This document shows, in pieces, positions 17,600 through 25,610 of a DNA stretch of 64,000 nt. The first letter of the stretch is position 1. Each line of letters opens with the position of its first letter. Source of the DNA: JBOHRE01 sp050732635 (lineage in GTDB: Bacteria; Gemmatimonadota; Gemmatimonadetes; Longimicrobiales; RSA9); the NCBI GenBank assembly GCA_050732635.1, contig JBOHRE010000001.1:40651-104650 (forward strand). The letters run 5' to 3'. The translations under genes and the position numbers were made by a program. The notes beneath the pieces were generated by a model, which worked only from the letters and a program-made list of their open reading frames with translations, was not told the origin of the DNA and ran no database searches.

Positions 17600-19620
17600 G
17601 TAGGATCTCCTGCCCCGACCGTCTCCAAGGCGGAGGGCGACACCGCCCGCGGCGTCCGCACCGCCGCCGTGCGCCGGCGTCCCGAGCCTGGCAGCGCCGC
17701 GATCAGCGCGCCCAGCGCAATGATGAACCCTCCCACCCAGATCCACGCGACCAGCGGTTCGATCACGACCCGGATCGTGGCGCTGGAGCCGTCCCGCTCG
17801 AACGCCATGAGCGTCGTGTAAAGATCCTCGACTGCGCCGCTGCGTATCGCTGGCGTCGCGATCGGCTGATCCGACGTGGGATAGAAGTTCATCCGCGGGC
17901 TCAGCTCGCCGGTGGTCCGTCCGTCCTCCAACGTGCTCAACGACGCTCCGACCACGAACCGCTGCGGCTCGTCGCGCGCGAACAGCCGGTCGAAGCGCAG
18001 CGTGTAGCCCTCGACCTGCATCGCTTCGCCGACAGCCAGCGTCTGCTCGCGTTCGACCCGGAACGCCGAGGATGCCGCGATCCCGACCGCCATGATCAGC
18101 ACGCCGATGTGCGCGACATAGCCGCCATAGCGGCGCCGGTTCGCCGCGACGGCTCGCGTGAGCGCGATCGGCCACGCCTCGCGCTGGGCACGACGGCGTG
18201 CTGCGGCGGCGGCGCGGAACTCCTCCAGGTTCGATACCAGTGCGAATGCAGCGAAGCCAAACGCCAGCACCGCGTAGATCGACGGCGTGCCCACGATGAT
18301 CGAGATCGACACCGCCACGGCGAACGCCGCCGCCGGCGCGACGAACCGGTGGCGCAGGCTGCCGGGCGCGGCGCGTCGCCAGGGGAGCGCCGGCCCGACA
18401 CCGACCAGGAACAGCAGCGCCATGATCAACGGCAGCGTCATGCGATTGAAGAATGGGGCGCCCACGCTGACCTTCACACCCCGTACCGCATCGGCAGCCA
18501 GCGGAAAGAGCGTCCCCAGCAACACCGTGAACGTGAACGCGACCAGCAGCAGGTTGTTGACCAGGAACACGGCCTCGCGCGAGGCGGGACTGTCGAGGCT
18601 GCCGGTCGTGCGTAACCGATCCGAACGGCCGGCAAGCAGAACCAGCGACCCGACCAGAGTCAGAGCGATGAACGCAAGGAAGTACATGCCGATCGTTCCC
18701 TGCGTGAACGCATGGACGGACGAGAGCACGCCGCTGCGCGTCAGAAACGTGCCGAGAATCGTCAGGAGAAACGTCGCCACGATCAACGTCAGGTTCCACA
18801 CCTTCAGCATCTCACGCCGCTCCTGCACCATGGACGAGTGCAGGAATGCGGTCGCCGTCAGCCAGGGCATGAACGACGCGTTCTCGACCGGATCCCAGGC
18901 CCAGTAACCGCCCCAGCCGAGCACCTCGTACGACCACCACATGCCAAACATGATCGCGACCGACAGGAAGCCCCAGGCCGTGACCGTCCAGCGCCGCGTC
19001 ACTCGGATCCAGCGATCGTCCAGCCGCCCCGACAACAGCGCGCCGATGGCGAACGCGAACGGCACCGTCATACCCACATACCCGAGGTAGAGAAACGGTG
19101 GGTGGATCGCCATCAGGATGTGGTTCTGGAGCAGCGGGTTGGGCCCCGGTCCATCGGCCGGCACCGGCCAGACCCGGCCGAACGGGTTGGCCGGCCCGAC
19201 CAGCAATAGCAGGAAGAACGCCTGCACGATCAGCAGCGCCGCCGCGGCGTATGCGAACAGATCACTGCGCTCGCGACGGTACAGCCAGACTGCGGCCGCG
19301 GAGTAGCCGGCCAGCACCAGGCCCCAGAACAGAATCGAGCCTTCCAGCGCGCTCCACAACGAGATCACGGTGAACAGCATTGGCGTCGCCCGGCTCCCCA
19401 CCTGGGCGACGTAGTCGATACTGAAGTCCCGTGCCACGAGCGCGTAAACCATGGCAGCGTTGGCCAGTGAGAGCAGCGCGAAATTCGTGTACGTCACGAG
19501 CTTCGCGCTTTCCACAAGGTCGCGCCGGCCGGCTCGCACGCCGGCCACTACCGCGATCGCACCATAAATGGCGAGTGCCAGTGCCACCGCCGTCGCCGAA
19601 TAGCCCAGCGCCCGCGTCAT
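17596..19620 (-). CDS. ccmF: Haem lyase CcmF
   Basis: Large polytopic membrane protein (674 aa) of the haem handling protein superfamily that ligates haem to apocytochrome c. The haem-binding tryptophan-rich WWD segment is GWGGYWAWDPVENASFMPWL near residue 230, with conserved flanking helices, and a large periplasmic loop lies near the C-terminus. It overlaps ccmE upstream and ccmG downstream by four bases each. Length is typical for CcmF. Confidence 0.96.
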   Translation of the reverse strand: MTRALGYSATAVALALAIYGAIAVVAGVRAGRRDLVESAKLVTYTNFALLSLANAAMVYALVARDFSIDYVAQVGSRATPMLFTVISLWSALEGSILFWGLVLAGYSAAAVWLYRRERSDLFAYAAAALLIVQAFFLLLLVGPANPFGRVWPVPADGPGPNPLLQNHILMAIHPPFLYLGYVGMTVPFAFAIGALLSGRLDDRWIRVTRRWTVTAWGFLSVAIMFGMWWSYEVLGWGGYWAWDPVENASFMPWLTATAFLHSSMVQERREMLKVWNLTLIVATFLLTILGTFLTRSGVLSSVHAFTQGTIGMYFLAFIALTLVGSLVLLAGRSDRLRTTGSLDSPASREAVFLVNNLLLVAFTFTVLLGTLFPLAADAVRGVKVSVGAPFFNRMTLPLIMALLFLVGVGPALPWRRAAPGSLRHRFVAPAAAFAVAVSISIIVGTPSIYAVLAFGFAAFALVSNLEEFRAAAAARRRAQREAWPIALTRAVAANRRRYGGYVAHIGVLIMAVGIAASSAFRVEREQTLAVGEAMQVEGYTLRFDRLFARDEPQRFVVGASLSTLEDGRTTGELSPRMNFYPTSDQPIATPAIRSGAVEDLYTTLMAFERDGSSATIRVVIEPLVAWIWVGGFIIALGALIAALPGSGRRRTAAVRTPRAVSPSALETVGAGDPT

Positions 19621-20090
19621 GCCTCACCATCCCGCAGCAGGCTCCGATACAGCTCCTGCGGCTCCTGGCCTTCGTGTGGTGGGCGGTACTCGTTCGAGTG
19701 CTTCACCATCAGATTCGTAGACTCGAAGACATCAGCCCGCGTGAACCGGCCCTCGACGACCACGCCGATCCCATCACGGAACATGGCCGGAGGTGCGCCC
19801 CGCGCATGCACATCCAGCGTGCGCGTACCATCGGTGATGCGGAACTGTAGCCGCAGCGCTTCCGCATCCCAGCTCACACTTCCCGGCGCGACCTGCCCAC
19901 CGAGCCGCACCGGCGTCTCGTATGCCGAGGGCCCCTTGGCGAGCAGCTCCGTAGGCGTCAGAAAGTAGACCAGATTCTCGCCGATGCCGCTATAGAGCAG
20001 GTACGCGAACGCCGCCGCGATCACCGTGATTCCGCCGGCAATCCCGAACCTTCTCGTCCCGACACGCGCGGCTGTCGGTCCAGCCATCAT
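19617..20090 (-). CDS. ccmE: Haem chaperone CcmE
   Basis: Membrane-anchored periplasmic haem chaperone of System I, 157 aa. One N-terminal membrane segment (about residues 17-34) is followed by the OB-fold with conserved strands (FLTPTELLAKGP, VRLGGQVAPGSV) and the haem-attachment region LMVKHSNEY, where His carries covalent haem and Tyr contributes to the axial site. The tail PPHEGQEP is normal. Its ATG overlaps the ccmD stop, and its stop overlaps the ccmF start. Confidence 0.95.
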   Translation of the reverse strand: MMAGPTAARVGTRRFGIAGGITVIAAAFAYLLYSGIGENLVYFLTPTELLAKGPSAYETPVRLGGQVAPGSVSWDAEALRLQFRITDGTRTLDVHARGAPPAMFRDGIGVVVEGRFTRADVFESTNLMVKHSNEYRPPHEGQEPQELYRSLLRDGEA

Positions 20091-20227
20091 TTACCCGGTC
20101 GCCCTTCGTCGAAGGTTCGCAATTCGGCCGCCACGCGCCGTGCCCGCACTGCGAGGTATACGCCATACGCGACCAGGACGATCCACGTCACGCTGTAGGC
20201 GGCGACGACGAACCCCCACTCAGACAC
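20087..20227 (-). CDS. ccmD: Haem exporter accessory protein CcmD
   Basis: A small protein of 46 codons that starts at GTG 20227 and begins (M/V)SEWGFVVAAY. It has one membrane helix (about residues 6-28) and a charged C-terminus (RARRVAAELRTFDEG), the typical CcmD make-up. CcmD stabilises release of holo-CcmE from CcmABC. The start overlaps the end of ccmC by 8 nt (GTGTCTGA), and the stop overlaps the ccmE ATG (ATGA), exactly where ccmD is expected in the operon. Confidence 0.88.
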   Translation of the reverse strand: MSEWGFVVAAYSVTWIVLVAYGVYLAVRARRVAAELRTFDEGRPGK

Positions 20228-20933
20228 CGGCCCCCTCCTCGCTCAGCGCCCGCTCCTCCTCGTACTGTTCCACGACGCGCTCAAGCCGCGCAATCTGATA
20301 GCGTCGACCGATGAAGTAGATCAGCACCAGAACGAATGCGAGCCCGTTCGCGTCCAGTGCCGTCACGTATTCCGTAGCCACCGTGCTCGGACTCGATTGC
20401 ACCTGGTGAATCGTTCGCCACCACTGCACGGAATAGTACACGATGATGACGTTGAGGAAACCGAGGATGCCCACGGCGGCGCTCCACGTCGCTCGCCGCT
20501 CAGCGTCGTCCACGAAGGAGCGCAGCGCCAGGTAACCTGCGAAAACCAGCAGCAGCACCGCAGTGGTCGTGAGGCGCGGGTCCCAGGTCCACCAGACCCC
20601 CCACGTCGGGCGCGCCCAGATCGAGCCAAGCGCCAGCGTCAGCGCGGTCAGCACAGTGCCGCTTTCCGCGGCGGCCGCTGCCAGCAGGTCGTAGTTGCTC
20701 CGCCGCCGCCACAGGAATGCTACGCTCATCACGAAGACGATGCCGAACGCGAGGAACGCACTCCATGCCGCAGGCACATGGACGTACATGATCTTCTGCA
20801 GGTGCCCCATGTCGCGCTCCGGCGGCGACTGCGTCAGGCCGAACAGCTGCGCCCCGACCAGCGCGAACAGCGCCAGCCCGCCGCAGATCCGTAGCCAACG
20901 CGACTCGCTCATCACCCCCGAACGTCGATTCAT
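20220..20933 (-). CDS. ccmC: Haem exporter/transfer protein CcmC
   Basis: Six-helix membrane protein of the haem handling family that loads haem onto CcmE. The tryptophan-rich periplasmic motif is WGVWWTWDPRLT near residue 118, with flanking histidines HLQKIMYVHVPAAW and IHQVQSS. 237 aa from ATG 20933, which directly follows the ccmB TAG; ATG at codon 8 is an alternative. The C-terminal extension after the last helix is charged (EQYEEERALSEEG). Confidence 0.94.
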   Translation of the reverse strand: MNRRSGVMSESRWLRICGGLALFALVGAQLFGLTQSPPERDMGHLQKIMYVHVPAAWSAFLAFGIVFVMSVAFLWRRRSNYDLLAAAAAESGTVLTALTLALGSIWARPTWGVWWTWDPRLTTTAVLLLVFAGYLALRSFVDDAERRATWSAAVGILGFLNVIIVYYSVQWWRTIHQVQSSPSTVATEYVTALDANGLAFVLVLIYFIGRRYQIARLERVVEQYEEERALSEEGAGV

Positions 20934-21647
20934 CTAGGCCTCGATCACTGCGTCGAAGAGCAGAAAGCTGCCTGCCAGACAGATCACATCGAATGCGGCC
21001 AGCACGCGCAGCCAGACGCGGCTGTCGCCCATGACATCCCCGGCCAGCAGTGCCGAGGTGGCTTCGACCGAGGCGATCAGTACGGGTACGAGCACCGGGA
21101 ACAGAAGCAGCGGCAGCAGCACCTCCCGCGCCCGGACCTGGCTCGCGATCGCGGCGTAAAAGGTTCCCAGCGTCACGAAGCCGATCGTGCCCAGCGCCAG
21201 CACGGCCAGCAGACCCGGTAACGGCCGGATCAGCGGTAGATCGAACAGCACGCCGGCGACCGGCACGACCAGGACTTCGATCAACGCGACGAAAGCCAGG
21301 TTTGCCAGGAGCTTGCCGGCGAACAGCGATCGTCGCCCACCAGGGTACGACAGCAGGGTGTCCAGCGCGCCGTTTTCCAGCTCGAGTTGATAGGAGCGGT
21401 TGAATGCCAGCACCCCACTGAATAGCACGGTCAGCCAGAGCACGCCGGCAGCGGCAGCTCTCAGGGCCTCCACATCCGGTCCGAGCGCGAAGCCGAAAAG
21501 CAGCAGCATGAGGACCGCAAGCGCGACAACCGCATTGAAATTCGCCTTGCTGCGCCCTTCGCTGACGAGGTCCTTCCACGCGACGGCGAGCATCCGTTCG
21601 CTCGCCGCCCGCAAGCCTTGCCTCGCCGCCGGGGTCGCGGCCGTCAT
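20934..21647 (-). CDS. ccmB: Haem ABC exporter permease CcmB
   Basis: Membrane subunit of the CcmAB transporter, 237 aa with six predicted helices. Family landmarks include FNRSYQLELENGALDTLLSYP and the hydrophobic block following REVLLPLLLFPVLVPVLIA. CcmA ATP hydrolysis with CcmB and CcmC releases haem-loaded CcmE. Start ATG 21647 overlaps the ccmA stop (ATGA). Confidence 0.93.
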   Translation of the reverse strand: MTAATPAARQGLRAASERMLAVAWKDLVSEGRSKANFNAVVALAVLMLLLFGFALGPDVEALRAAAAGVLWLTVLFSGVLAFNRSYQLELENGALDTLLSYPGGRRSLFAGKLLANLAFVALIEVLVVPVAGVLFDLPLIRPLPGLLAVLALGTIGFVTLGTFYAAIASQVRAREVLLPLLLFPVLVPVLIASVEATSALLAGDVMGDSRVWLRVLAAFDVICLAGSFLLFDAVIEA

Positions 21648-22342
21648 TCGATCGCGACCAGCCGCCCCGCCTCGAGCCGCAGCCTGCGGGTGACGAGGTC
21701 CGCCGCACGATCCACGTCGTGGGTGGCGATGAGCGTGGCGCCAGGGTGGTCGCCGACCTCGCGCACCAGCTCGTGCACGAGTCGGATGCCGTCGCTGTCG
21801 AACGCGGCATGCGGTTCATCGAGCAGCAGCAGCCGCGGCGGCCGCAACCAGAGTCGGGCCAGCGCCAGGCGCCGTTGCATGCCGACGGAGTAGTCGCGCG
21901 CGCGGAGGTCGGCATCGTCGAGCAGACCGACCCGCTCCAGCAGCGCATCGATGCGGGTCTTCTCGACGATCAGACCGAGCATGCGCATTGCGAAGCGCAA
22001 GTTCTCACGCGCCGTGAGATCGGGATACACACCACTCGCGTGGCCGAGCATTCCCGTGCTCGCACGCACGGCATTGCCCTCCTGGGCGAGGTCATGACCG
22101 AAAATCCGGCCGCCTCCGCGCGTGGGCCGCGTCAGAGTCGCGAGCACCCGCAGCAGCGTGGTCTTGCCACTACCGTTGCGGCCGAAGAGCGCCACCACCT
22201 CGCCGACGCCGATCTGCAGATCGACACCGCGCAACACCCAGCGGCGACCGAATCGCTTCGCAACTCCCTCGAGAACGGCCGGCAGCGCTCCGCCCCGCGG
22301 GCTCTGCGCTGCCGGGACCGGCTCACTGAGGTCCACGCTCAC
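21644..22342 (-). CDS. ccmA: Haem exporter ATP-binding protein CcmA
   Basis: ABC ATPase, 232 aa. Walker A is GRNGSGKTT (near residues 54-62), the signature is YSVGMQRRLALARL (degenerate, as in CcmA proteins) and Walker B is LLLLDEP. The GTG at 22342 lies 20 nt inside the end of the lemA gene, with a second GTG two codons on, so translation is coupled to lemA. The assignment as CcmA rather than a generic ABC protein rests on its position directly before ccmB. Confidence 0.93.
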   Translation of the reverse strand: MSVDLSEPVPAAQSPRGGALPAVLEGVAKRFGRRWVLRGVDLQIGVGEVVALFGRNGSGKTTLLRVLATLTRPTRGGGRIFGHDLAQEGNAVRASTGMLGHASGVYPDLTARENLRFAMRMLGLIVEKTRIDALLERVGLLDDADLRARDYSVGMQRRLALARLWLRPPRLLLLDEPHAAFDSDGIRLVHELVREVGDHPGATLIATHDVDRAADLVTRRLRLEAGRLVAIE

Positions 22343-22919
22343 GGTCGAACTCGACAGCCGGCGCCGTCGTCGCTTCCTCGGACGCCTCGACTGGATCGCG
22401 CCGCTCGGCGCCGATGACGCGCGCTGTCAGAGCCTGCGGGAATTGCCGGATGTAAGTGTTGTAGGTTCGCACGGTCTCGTTGTAGTCGTGGCGTGTGACC
22501 GCGATCCGATTCTCCGTCTCGGTCAACTCATCCTGTAGCGCAATGAAGCTGTCATTGGCCCGAAGCGTCGGATAGGCTTCCACAGCGACATTCAGGAAGA
22601 GTCGAAGATTCTCCGAGACGGCCGCGCTGGCCCGCCCGAGCTCGTCGCCCTCCGCGCCCTGCTCGACCGCGCGCGCGACCTCCTGCCTGGCGCTGTTCAG
22701 GCCTGCCCGCGCACGCGCCACCTCGGTGAACGTCTCCTGCTCGAACGCTGCCGCCTCGTCCACCGTCGCGACCAGATTCGGAATCAGATCGTTTCGCCGC
22801 ATCAATTCCGCTTCGATGTTGGCGCGCGCCGCGGTCGTTGCCTCGTCCAGCTCCTGGATCCGATTGTACCCACAGCCAGATACCAGTACCACCAAGCAGA
22901 GTCCTAGCGCTCGGCTCAT
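22323..22919 (-). CDS. LemA-family lipoprotein
   Basis: A 198-residue protein beginning with a lipoprotein signal (LCLVVLVSGC, acylated cysteine about residue 16) and then the LemA helical bundle: YNRIQELDEATTAARANIEAELMRRNDLIPNLVATV is diagnostic (cited in part). LemA proteins are predicted membrane-attached long-helix proteins of unsettled role, often next to TPM-domain proteins as here. The C-terminal tail is poorly conserved. It sits between a nucleotidyltransferase-fold gene (ATGA overlap) and ccmA (20-nt overlap). Confidence 0.88.
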   Translation of the reverse strand: MSRALGLCLVVLVSGCGYNRIQELDEATTAARANIEAELMRRNDLIPNLVATVDEAAAFEQETFTEVARARAGLNSARQEVARAVEQGAEGDELGRASAAVSENLRLFLNVAVEAYPTLRANDSFIALQDELTETENRIAVTRHDYNETVRTYNTYIRQFPQALTARVIGAERRDPVEASEEATTAPAVEFDRERGPQ

Positions 22920-23647
22920 GAGCCTGTCTCCTCGGGTGACGCGTCGATATGGTCGGCGAGCCGTTCCATGGCTTGGAAGTAGCCGCCGACCACGGGTTCG
23001 TCCAGACTCCAGGCCGGAGGCCGCCGCCGCCCGCGCGCTTCACGGGCGCGCTGCAGCGGGGCATCGTCGCAGCCCAGCAATTCGCAACCCTGACGCAGCA
23101 CGCTTTCGTCGCGGGCCGGCACGACTCGACCCGCCAGACGCAACGCGGCGCGCATGTAGGTCATGAATGATGGCAGGGCGCGCAGCAGCAGGCTGCCGAT
23201 CTCTGATGGCTTTGCCGCCGCCACCATGAGCCCCTCGCGAAGCTGTATGATTTTGCCGCGCAGCTCGCGCTCGGCTTGCAGCCGGAGTGCCCGCCGCTGC
23301 ACCTCGAGGCCTTCGAGCGGATCCGCACCGTACAGCATTCGGTGCGCCTCGATCATGTCGGCGAGCTCGATCGCGAACGCGTCGGCCGCCCGCCGCCATT
23401 CGCTCCAGGCGAGCAGCAACGGTGCCGTGTTCCCTGCCCGGCTCCAGCGCCGGGCCAGCGGAGCCGCAGCGCGCAGCTCGGCCGTCGTGATCCGCTCCAG
23501 CACGACGAGCACGTTGATGTCGCTCACGCCGGGAATCGCCTCGCCGCGCGCCACCGATCCGTAGAGCAGGACACTGCGGAGCTGCTGCCCCAGCGCCTGC
23601 TCGAGGCCCGCGCTCAACTCCTGCGCCGTTTGCACGCTGTCCTTCAT
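22916..23647 (-). CDS. Nucleotidyltransferase-fold protein with altered metal motif
   Basis: A 243-residue protein with an N-terminal pol-beta-type nucleotidyltransferase core: LLYGSVARGEAIPGVSDIN (about residues 28-46) matches the GS-x(n)-DxD motif, but the second Asp is Asn (DIN). The rest is helical and resembles substrate-binding helical domains of minimal nucleotidyltransferases. With only one carboxylate of the pair, catalysis is uncertain; it could be a binding or regulatory protein. It sits between a TPM-domain gene (9 nt) and lemA (ATGA overlap), so it is part of that membrane module. No substrate can be assigned. Confidence 0.7.
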   Translation of the reverse strand: MKDSVQTAQELSAGLEQALGQQLRSVLLYGSVARGEAIPGVSDINVLVVLERITTAELRAAAPLARRWSRAGNTAPLLLAWSEWRRAADAFAIELADMIEAHRMLYGADPLEGLEVQRRALRLQAERELRGKIIQLREGLMVAAAKPSEIGSLLLRALPSFMTYMRAALRLAGRVVPARDESVLRQGCELLGCDDAPLQRAREARGRRRPPAWSLDEPVVGGYFQAMERLADHIDASPEETGS

Positions 23648-23656
23648 CGATCGCCT

Positions 23657-24499
23657 CTACCAGCTCCGCCCTGCACCGCCACCACCGAAGCCGCCACCGC
23701 CACCGAAGCCACCAAAGCCACCCCCGAAGCCGCCACCCCCGAAGCCCCCGCCTCCGAAGCCGCCCCACCCTCCGCGATGACGGCCACCCATCGGGAAGGG
23801 CAGGAAGAGCGGCAGCACGCCGCGCCGGCGTCTGCGGCCGCCTCTTGTGAGCGCGAGCAACAGGATGACCAAGATCAACAGCCGCCACCCGCCGAACCGG
23901 TTGGGCCCACCATCATCGGACTCCGCCTGCAGCTCGCGCGGCACGTCGCCGGTGAGCTGAAAATCGAAGAACTCCGCGTACTCGGCGGCGAGCGCGATGA
24001 CGCCACTCAATGTTCCCGACCCATAATCGCTCTGGCGGAACGCGGGCAACATGTAGCGGTCGGCGATCCGGCCGGCTTCGGCCGCGGTGATGAATTGCGT
24101 GGTGCCGATCCCCGTCTCGATCTTCACGTGACCCCGGCCATCCGGAGACTGCTCCTTCGGCACGACCAGGATCACCGCGCCGGTGTTGCGCCCGCGGTCA
24201 CCCGGATCGCCGGCCCGACCGATCCCCCACTCGCGGCCGAGTCGCAACGCCACCTCGTCGATCGGCCGGCCGTTCAGCGACGGCAGCGTCACCACCACGA
24301 TCTCACCGCCCGACTTCGTACGCACCTCGTCGATCACCGCGGTGATCGACTGCTCGTAGGCCGGTGTCAGCACGTTCGCGAAGTCGTTCACGTAGCCGAC
24401 CGGTTGCGGCAGCGAAGATTGCGCTGCCGCCGCTGCCGGCCCACACGCACTCAACGCCCAGACGACTGCGAACCCGCCGCGTTCAGGCCGCCGCATCAT
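23657..24499 (-). CDS. TPM-domain exported membrane protein (YgcG-like), glycine-rich tail
   Basis: First gene of the long minus-strand unit; 280 aa from ATG 24499 (a second ATG follows directly). The signal peptide runs to AAAAA-Q at about residue 26. The TPM domain follows (VNDFANVLTPAYEQSITAVIDEVRTKSGGEI...), a fold found in thylakoid phosphatases and in Psb32/YgcG-type proteins. One membrane helix lies at about residues 200-220 (LLILVILLLALT), then a basic patch and a Gly/Phe repeat tail of more than 40 residues. TPM proteins commonly neighbour LemA. Precise activity unknown. Confidence 0.82.
   Translation of the reverse strand: MMRRPERGGFAVVWALSACGPAAAAAQSSLPQPVGYVNDFANVLTPAYEQSITAVIDEVRTKSGGEIVVVTLPSLNGRPIDEVALRLGREWGIGRAGDPGDRGRNTGAVILVVPKEQSPDGRGHVKIETGIGTTQFITAAEAGRIADRYMLPAFRQSDYGSGTLSGVIALAAEYAEFFDFQLTGDVPRELQAESDDGGPNRFGGWRLLILVILLLALTRGGRRRRRGVLPLFLPFPMGGRHRGGWGGFGGGGFGGGGFGGGFGGFGGGGGFGGGGAGRSW
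23672..23768 (-). repeat. Gly/Phe-codon repeat in the TPM gene
   Basis: Short direct repeats built on GGCTTCGGnGG (read on the minus strand) encode about ten GFGGG-type units at the C-terminus of the TPM protein. Low-complexity coding DNA of this kind is prone to length change between strains. The same tail type is usual in this protein family. Confidence 0.7.
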
Positions 24500-24523
24500 T
24501 TCTGCTGTCGTAACCTCGCAATG

Positions 24524-24555
24524 AAAAAGCTCCGGCACCGCGCAAGCGCCGGAGC
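24524..24555 (-). terminator. Hairpin plus T-run just before the TPM-ccm operon
   Basis: On the minus strand GCTCCGGC pairs with GCCGGAGC (8 bp perfect) around an 11-nt loop, and five T residues follow. This is the form of an intrinsic terminator. It ends only 25 nt before the first start codon of the TPM-lemA-ccm operon. It therefore either stops read-through from the tRNA side or, if the promoter lies upstream as predicted at 24594-24621, acts as an attenuator in the leader. Confidence 0.65.
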
Positions 24556-24593
24556 GTCCGCTCCGCAGGTGTAGCGTCCCGCCGCCCCGCCCC

Positions 24594-24621
24594 AATCTAC
24601 GTCCGCGACGGTCGCGGACAA
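24594..24621 (-). promoter_or_regulatory. Putative promoter of the TPM-lemA-ccm operon
   Basis: Minus-strand TTGTCC, 16 bp, TAGATT: 4/6 matches in each box. The start of transcription would fall about 85-90 nt before the first ATG, upstream of the hairpin at 24524-24555. The spacer contains a 19-bp dyad (see the separate entry). Confidence 0.35.
24601..24619. promoter_or_regulatory. 19-bp perfect dyad, operator candidate
   Basis: GTCCGCGAC and GTCGCGGAC are perfect inverted 9-bp arms around a single central base. A 1-nt loop cannot form a hairpin, so a dimeric DNA-binding protein is the more natural reader. It fills the spacer of the putative ccm operon promoter and lies about 180 bp before the divergent receiver gene. 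Confidence 0.5.
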
Positions 24622-24801
24622 CCAGGCCGGCCTGCCTTCCGACTGTCCTTCCGCCAGCGACGATTCGGTCTTTCTTCGGGATCGACGGTGCGCGCCGCGC
24701 GCGGGTTTTGAGGCCGGGAGTACGACTAGCCCGCATCTTGCACACGTCCAATTGGCCATAAGGCATATTGCGACTCCGACTTAGCGGATACGGAGGCGAG
24801 G

Positions 24802-25335
24802 TTGGCGCTGGCTCTACTGGACCCATACGACACGTTGACGCCCGCGCCGCGGCAGGATCCGGCCGTGGTGCGGTCCGAGCCGTTCTCCCCAGGGAAAAAC
24901 CGTTCCGGGGACCGCCAGCTCGTCCTCGTGATCGAGGACAACCCGCACGATTGGGAGATTTACGGCAAGATCCTGTGGTATAACGGCTACGACGTCCTTT
25001 ACGCTTCGGAGGGACCGCGGGGCCTGAGTCTGGCACACGACAGCCGCCCCGATCTTGTCCTGCTCGATCTGGCGCTGCCGGGTCTGGACGGTCTGGAGCT
25101 ATGCCGGCAGCTGAAGGCGGACGAAGAAACGTCGCACGCTCATGTCGTCGCTCTCACGGCACGCGCGAAGCGCGAGTGCGAGAATGAGGCGATCGCGGCC
25201 GGCGTGGAGTACTACCTCGAGAAACCGATTGGCCCGATCGAGGTCCTGCGGGTCGTGGCTGATCTCATCGGTCGCCCACCGCTTCCCGGAGAGGGCCGCC
25301 TGCCGAAGCTGGGGCCGCACATTCCGGAAAACTGA
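24802..25335 (+). CDS. Orphan response-regulator receiver protein
   Basis: A 177-residue protein with a single CheY-like receiver domain (about residues 40-155) and no output domain. Visible are the acidic pocket in VLVIEDNPHDW, the phospho-acceptor Asp in PDLVLLDLALPG, the conserved Thr in VALTAR and the Lys in YLEKPIG. The first 38 residues are unstructured. The start is a TTG at 24802 with GGAGG 5 nt before it. No histidine kinase lies nearby, so partners are unknown. Confidence 0.85.
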   Translation: MALALLDPYDTLTPAPRQDPAVVRSEPFSPGKNRSGDRQLVLVIEDNPHDWEIYGKILWYNGYDVLYASEGPRGLSLAHDSRPDLVLLDLALPGLDGLELCRQLKADEETSHAHVVALTARAKRECENEAIAAGVEYYLEKPIGPIEVLRVVADLIGRPPLPGEGRLPKLGPHIPEN

Positions 25336-25352
25336 GCATCGCTACATCCCAT

Positions 25353-25374
25353 CCGCCGACCCGCTACTCGGCGG
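25353..25374 (+). terminator. Hairpin after the receiver gene
   Basis: CCGCCGA and TCGGCGG form a 7-bp perfect stem with an 8-nt loop, 18 nt after the receiver gene stop. G residues rather than T residues follow, so it would be a weak or factor-assisted terminator. Confidence 0.35.
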
Positions 25375-25423
25375 GGGGGACTTGAAGCGGCGGGCCGCCA
25401 CATTCGGCGGTCGCGCTCGGGAA

Positions 25424-25497
25424 TGCGCCCGGCAGGATTCGAACCTGCGGCCCCGAGTTTAGGAAACTCGTGCTCTATCCGACTGAGCTACGGGCGC
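25424..25497 (-). tRNA. tRNA-Arg (anticodon CCT)
   Basis: Reads on the minus strand from 25497. The 7-bp acceptor stem GCGCCCG/CGGGCGC, D-arm GCTC...GAGC, anticodon stem CGAGT/ACTCG with loop TTCCTAA (anticodon CCT, reading AGG), 5-nt variable region, and T-arm GCAGG-TTCGAAT-CCTGC are all intact. The discriminator is A and no CCA is encoded. A small CCGCC/GGCGG hairpin lies 14 nt past the 3' end. No integrase or duplicated tRNA end is seen, so it is not being used as an attachment site here. Confidence 0.96.
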
Positions 25498-25610
25498 GAC
25501 GTACGAGACGGCTCCGCACTCACCTGAGCTGCGGGGGTGTAACGCCTTAAGATAACGGACTTTGGCCCTGGCGCTCAAGGCGCCGCGACAGCCTGTCACG
25601 GAACCTCTTC

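Noticed and set aside
16985..18799. A 604-codon minus-strand frame covering ccmG and extending upstream
   Set aside because: Only the last 204 codons are real (ccmG from ATG 17599); the rest is antiphase to ccmF.
25424..25497. tRNA-Arg as an integration site of a genomic island
   Set aside because: No integrase, no repeated tRNA 3' end, and ordinary housekeeping genes on both sides.
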